Below, piece after piece: positions 62,467-64,000 of a stretch of 64,000 bases of DNA (the first letter of the stretch is position 1; each line of letters opens with the position of its first letter). The stretch comes from Acidobacteriota bacterium (lineage in GTDB: Bacteria; Acidobacteriota; Terriglobia; Terriglobales; Acidobacteriaceae): assembly GCA_021780075.1 (NCBI GenBank), contig JAJXZL010000005.1, positions 248,001 through 312,000 on the forward strand. Direction: 5' to 3'. The notes below the pieces were generated by a model. It was not told where the DNA came from. It did not search any database and saw nothing but the letters and a program-made list of their open reading frames with translations. A program made the position numbers and the translations under genes.

Positions 62467-63114
62467 TTACTTGAGCAGCACTCTCAAATCAGTCGCCAAT
62501 TCCAGGACAAATTCCTCCGGTACGCCCTTCTTGATGAGTGGACGGGAGAAGCTGCCATCAACAATGTCTAATTCCTTTACGCGGTTGCCGAACAACACGA
62601 CCGCCAGCGCACGGTCATCCTGCCGCGAAGACCAGAGAAAGCCTTGAAGGCGGGGATGAGTAGTGTAGACCTGCTCCGCCCACGCCCGTGTCACCGGGTA
62701 GTGTGCCTTGGTCGTGTCGATGAGTTGGCGAGGTTGAATACCGAGTCCGCGCAGCGCAACTTTGCTCAAATCGAGCAGCTGAAAGTCCGTCCGGAATTGG
62801 AGAGTCGAACAGAGTTTGCCTTCTAACCTTTTCGGGGCGACATTCTTGAATCCGGCGCGGTACGGAACGTCACGAAAGACGCTCTCCATCAGTGCGCCGC
62901 GAGGTGTAGTCGCAGCATAGAGAGTTGGAATCACGTTCCCAGGTCGATCATGAATCGGACTGAAGCGTGCATTGCCCTTGGGGCTCGGGTTGAATTGGTC
63001 GGCGGCGTAGATCGTCTCATGAACGCGATACATCGTCGCGCCCGCGCCCCAAGGGGTTAGCTTGATATTCGTGGGAACGACCGGCGGAACGTAGCGTGTA
63101 GTCCGCTTAGCCAT
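62467..63114 (-). CDS. RES-domain toxin (NAD-degrading type)
   Basis: A 215-residue protein. ATG 63114 overlaps the upstream antitoxin gene by eight bases (ATGGCTAA); the longer frame to 63135 lies inside that gene. RES hallmarks: MYRVHETIY, GNARFSPIHDRPG, TLYAATTPRGALMESVF with the conserved Arg, Tyr and Glu, and LQGFLWSSRQDDRALAVVLF near the C-terminus. RES toxins degrade NAD+ and stop growth when the antitoxin is lost. Confidence 0.8.
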   Translation of the reverse strand: MAKRTTRYVPPVVPTNIKLTPWGAGATMYRVHETIYAADQFNPSPKGNARFSPIHDRPGNVIPTLYAATTPRGALMESVFRDVPYRAGFKNVAPKRLEGKLCSTLQFRTDFQLLDLSKVALRGLGIQPRQLIDTTKAHYPVTRAWAEQVYTTHPRLQGFLWSSRQDDRALAVVLFGNRVKELDIVDGSFSRPLIKKGVPEEFVLELATDLRVLLK

Positions 63115-63772
63115 GGCCCATCTCGGCCATTTCATCCTTGGCCGCGGCGATCACGCGCTCGGGATCTGTTGCCAGCACGTCCTGCGGGCGTTCGTCGTCA
63201 AGGAAGCTGTTCAGCCCGGCGAACCAGAAGGCCAAGCCCCAGCCATCCTTTGCGTCGCCAAAGACTTTGAGAATCTCCGCCATTTCTTTGCGCGGCCGAT
63301 GGTCTGGAGTCAGTGCATAGACCGGCAGGTAATCCTCTCTGCCGTGCTGAATAGCGAAGATCTCCCGATTACGTTTCCATTTGTTCGGCTGCACACTCAG
63401 GTTGCTGGCGCTGAAGCCGGCGAGCCGTGCGACTTCAGTCGCGGGCAGAAAGTCGCCGCTGTTCAGGATGGCAGTCTTCGCTTCGATGAGCATCCGCGCC
63501 TGCTCGCGCGCCGCCTTCGATGGCGCCACATCCGTCAGAAGCACATTGACGACTTTCTTCAGGGTGTCTTCCTGCCGCACCTCGATCAGCTGCGGCAAAA
63601 ACTCGACCACCTGGTGGATGACCCGCTCGGCCGCCGCGCCCTGTTCGTCGTCGGCAAAGGTGACAGCCACGGTCCTCTGCTTCCCGGAACCGTGAAGAAG
63701 CCGGATGACCTCGTTGCCCGTGCCGCTCAGTACAGCCGATGTAACACTCTGAATTTGCTTGGCTTCTGACAT
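63107..63772 (-). CDS. Xre/MbcA/ParS-type antitoxin partner of the RES toxin
   Basis: A 221-residue protein, upstream of the toxin gene. The last 40 residues (GWGLAFWFAGLNSFLDDERP, QDVLATDPERVIAAAKDE) match the toxin-neutralising domain of these antitoxins. A central DNA-binding segment (LPATEVARLAGFSASNLSVQ) is a helix-turn-helix. The N-terminal 90 residues are an extra domain, longer than in usual antitoxins. It should bind its promoter (63808-63835) and repress the pair. Confidence 0.75.
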   Translation of the reverse strand: MSEAKQIQSVTSAVLSGTGNEVIRLLHGSGKQRTVAVTFADDEQGAAAERVIHQVVEFLPQLIEVRQEDTLKKVVNVLLTDVAPSKAAREQARMLIEAKTAILNSGDFLPATEVARLAGFSASNLSVQPNKWKRNREIFAIQHGREDYLPVYALTPDHRPRKEMAEILKVFGDAKDGWGLAFWFAGLNSFLDDERPQDVLATDPERVIAAAKDEMAEMGHG

Positions 63773-63807
63773 ACAATCTCTCTTCGGAGGATCGCTACTA
63801 GGTTGAG

Positions 63808-63835
63808 ATTATCATAGAATTCATACTTACCGCAA
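63808..63835 (-). promoter_or_regulatory. putative promoter of the antitoxin-toxin pair
   Basis: On the minus strand TTGCGG (63835-63830) and GATAAT (63813-63808) are separated by 16 bases, a good sigma-70-like match. The antitoxin ATG is about 35 bases downstream, preceded by a weak GAAGAGAG ribosome binding site. Confidence 0.45.
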
Positions 63836-63905
63836 TAATCTAACCTACTGTTCGATGCGAACCATCGCGAAGGAGCCCAGCCGGCCAGGCGGCGCAGCAT
63901 CCACG

Positions 63906-64000
63906 TCACGCAGCGTCGTCCAGTTCTTCCTCGTCCTCGCCGATCTGCTCGGACTTGCCGGCTTCTGCGAGAATCTCCTCTTCTTCGTCCACATCCGAGG
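63906..64000 (-). CDS. partial gene with acidic C-terminus, runs off the right edge
   Basis: The minus-strand frame ending at 63906 reads SDVDEEEEILAEAGKSEQIG then EDEEELDDAA and stop. This is the C-terminal tail of a protein whose start lies outside the window. The strongly acidic tail suggests a disordered protein-interaction region. Product unknown. Confidence 0.4.
   Translation of the reverse strand, partial: SDVDEEEEILAEAGKSEQIGEDEEELDDAA

Overview
The window reads like a chromosomal segment from a soil-type Acidobacteriota (Terriglobia-like) bacterium. This is inferred from the families present: small exported Cys/Met-rich proteins beside Cus-type efflux pumps, a carboxypeptidase-regulatory-domain protein beside cytochrome c maturation genes, CHAT/TPR proteins and an omega-like small protein. 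There was no database search, so the taxonomy is inference. No rRNA, tRNA, integrase or transposase gene was recognised.

The left part (about 1-25 kb) is an envelope and metal-handling region. It starts with two tandem paralogous exported helical proteins, a hypothetical gene and an HtrA-like protease. A plus-strand copper/silver-type RND operon follows (outer-membrane channel, adaptor with a fused C-terminal domain, pump; 4807-10813). Then come small exported or redox/metal proteins, including a CYCXC-like protein, a TPR protein and a DUF2318 protein. A second, minus-strand efflux operon (25076 down to 16446) has a Cys-rich protein, a hypothetical, a channel, a Met-rich adaptor, a NosL-like protein, a pump and a lytic transglycosylase, most of them overlapping by ATGA. 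At 36.2-39.2 kb a CsoR-type repressor with a textbook palindromic operator precedes a Cu(I) P1B-ATPase carrying two YHS-like and two further CxxC-type N-terminal metal-binding domains.

The middle (27-35 kb) holds the most unusual locus: a 726-aa Cas12/TnpB-superfamily nuclease with intact RuvC D/E/D residues and zinc ribbon. Just downstream is a short degenerate repeat array (three to four units, 59-65 bp period, hairpin-forming repeats) and further hairpins. No cas1, cas2 or cas4 is visible. Next to it lies a cytochrome c maturation cluster (CcmF, CcmH, a CcmI-like small protein) with a previously unmarked 40-aa secreted peptide ORF.

From about 39.5 kb to the right end the window looks like an accessory/defence island. 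It contains an S41 peptidase overlapping a membrane-anchored TPR-CHAT protease, a DUF4145-like protein and an XRE/ImmA pair. The XRE/ImmA pair is divergent from a four-gene ubiquitin-like conjugation operon (Ubl, E2-fold protein without any cysteine, JAMM peptidase, E1-like ThiF protein). After these come a TPR/propeller protein with an inserted J-domain, RNase HI, a 1543-aa NACHT-like NTPase with helical repeats, a MoxR/DUF3150-like/vWA operon, unknown genes and a RES-Xre toxin-antitoxin pair. A partial acidic-tailed gene runs off the right edge.
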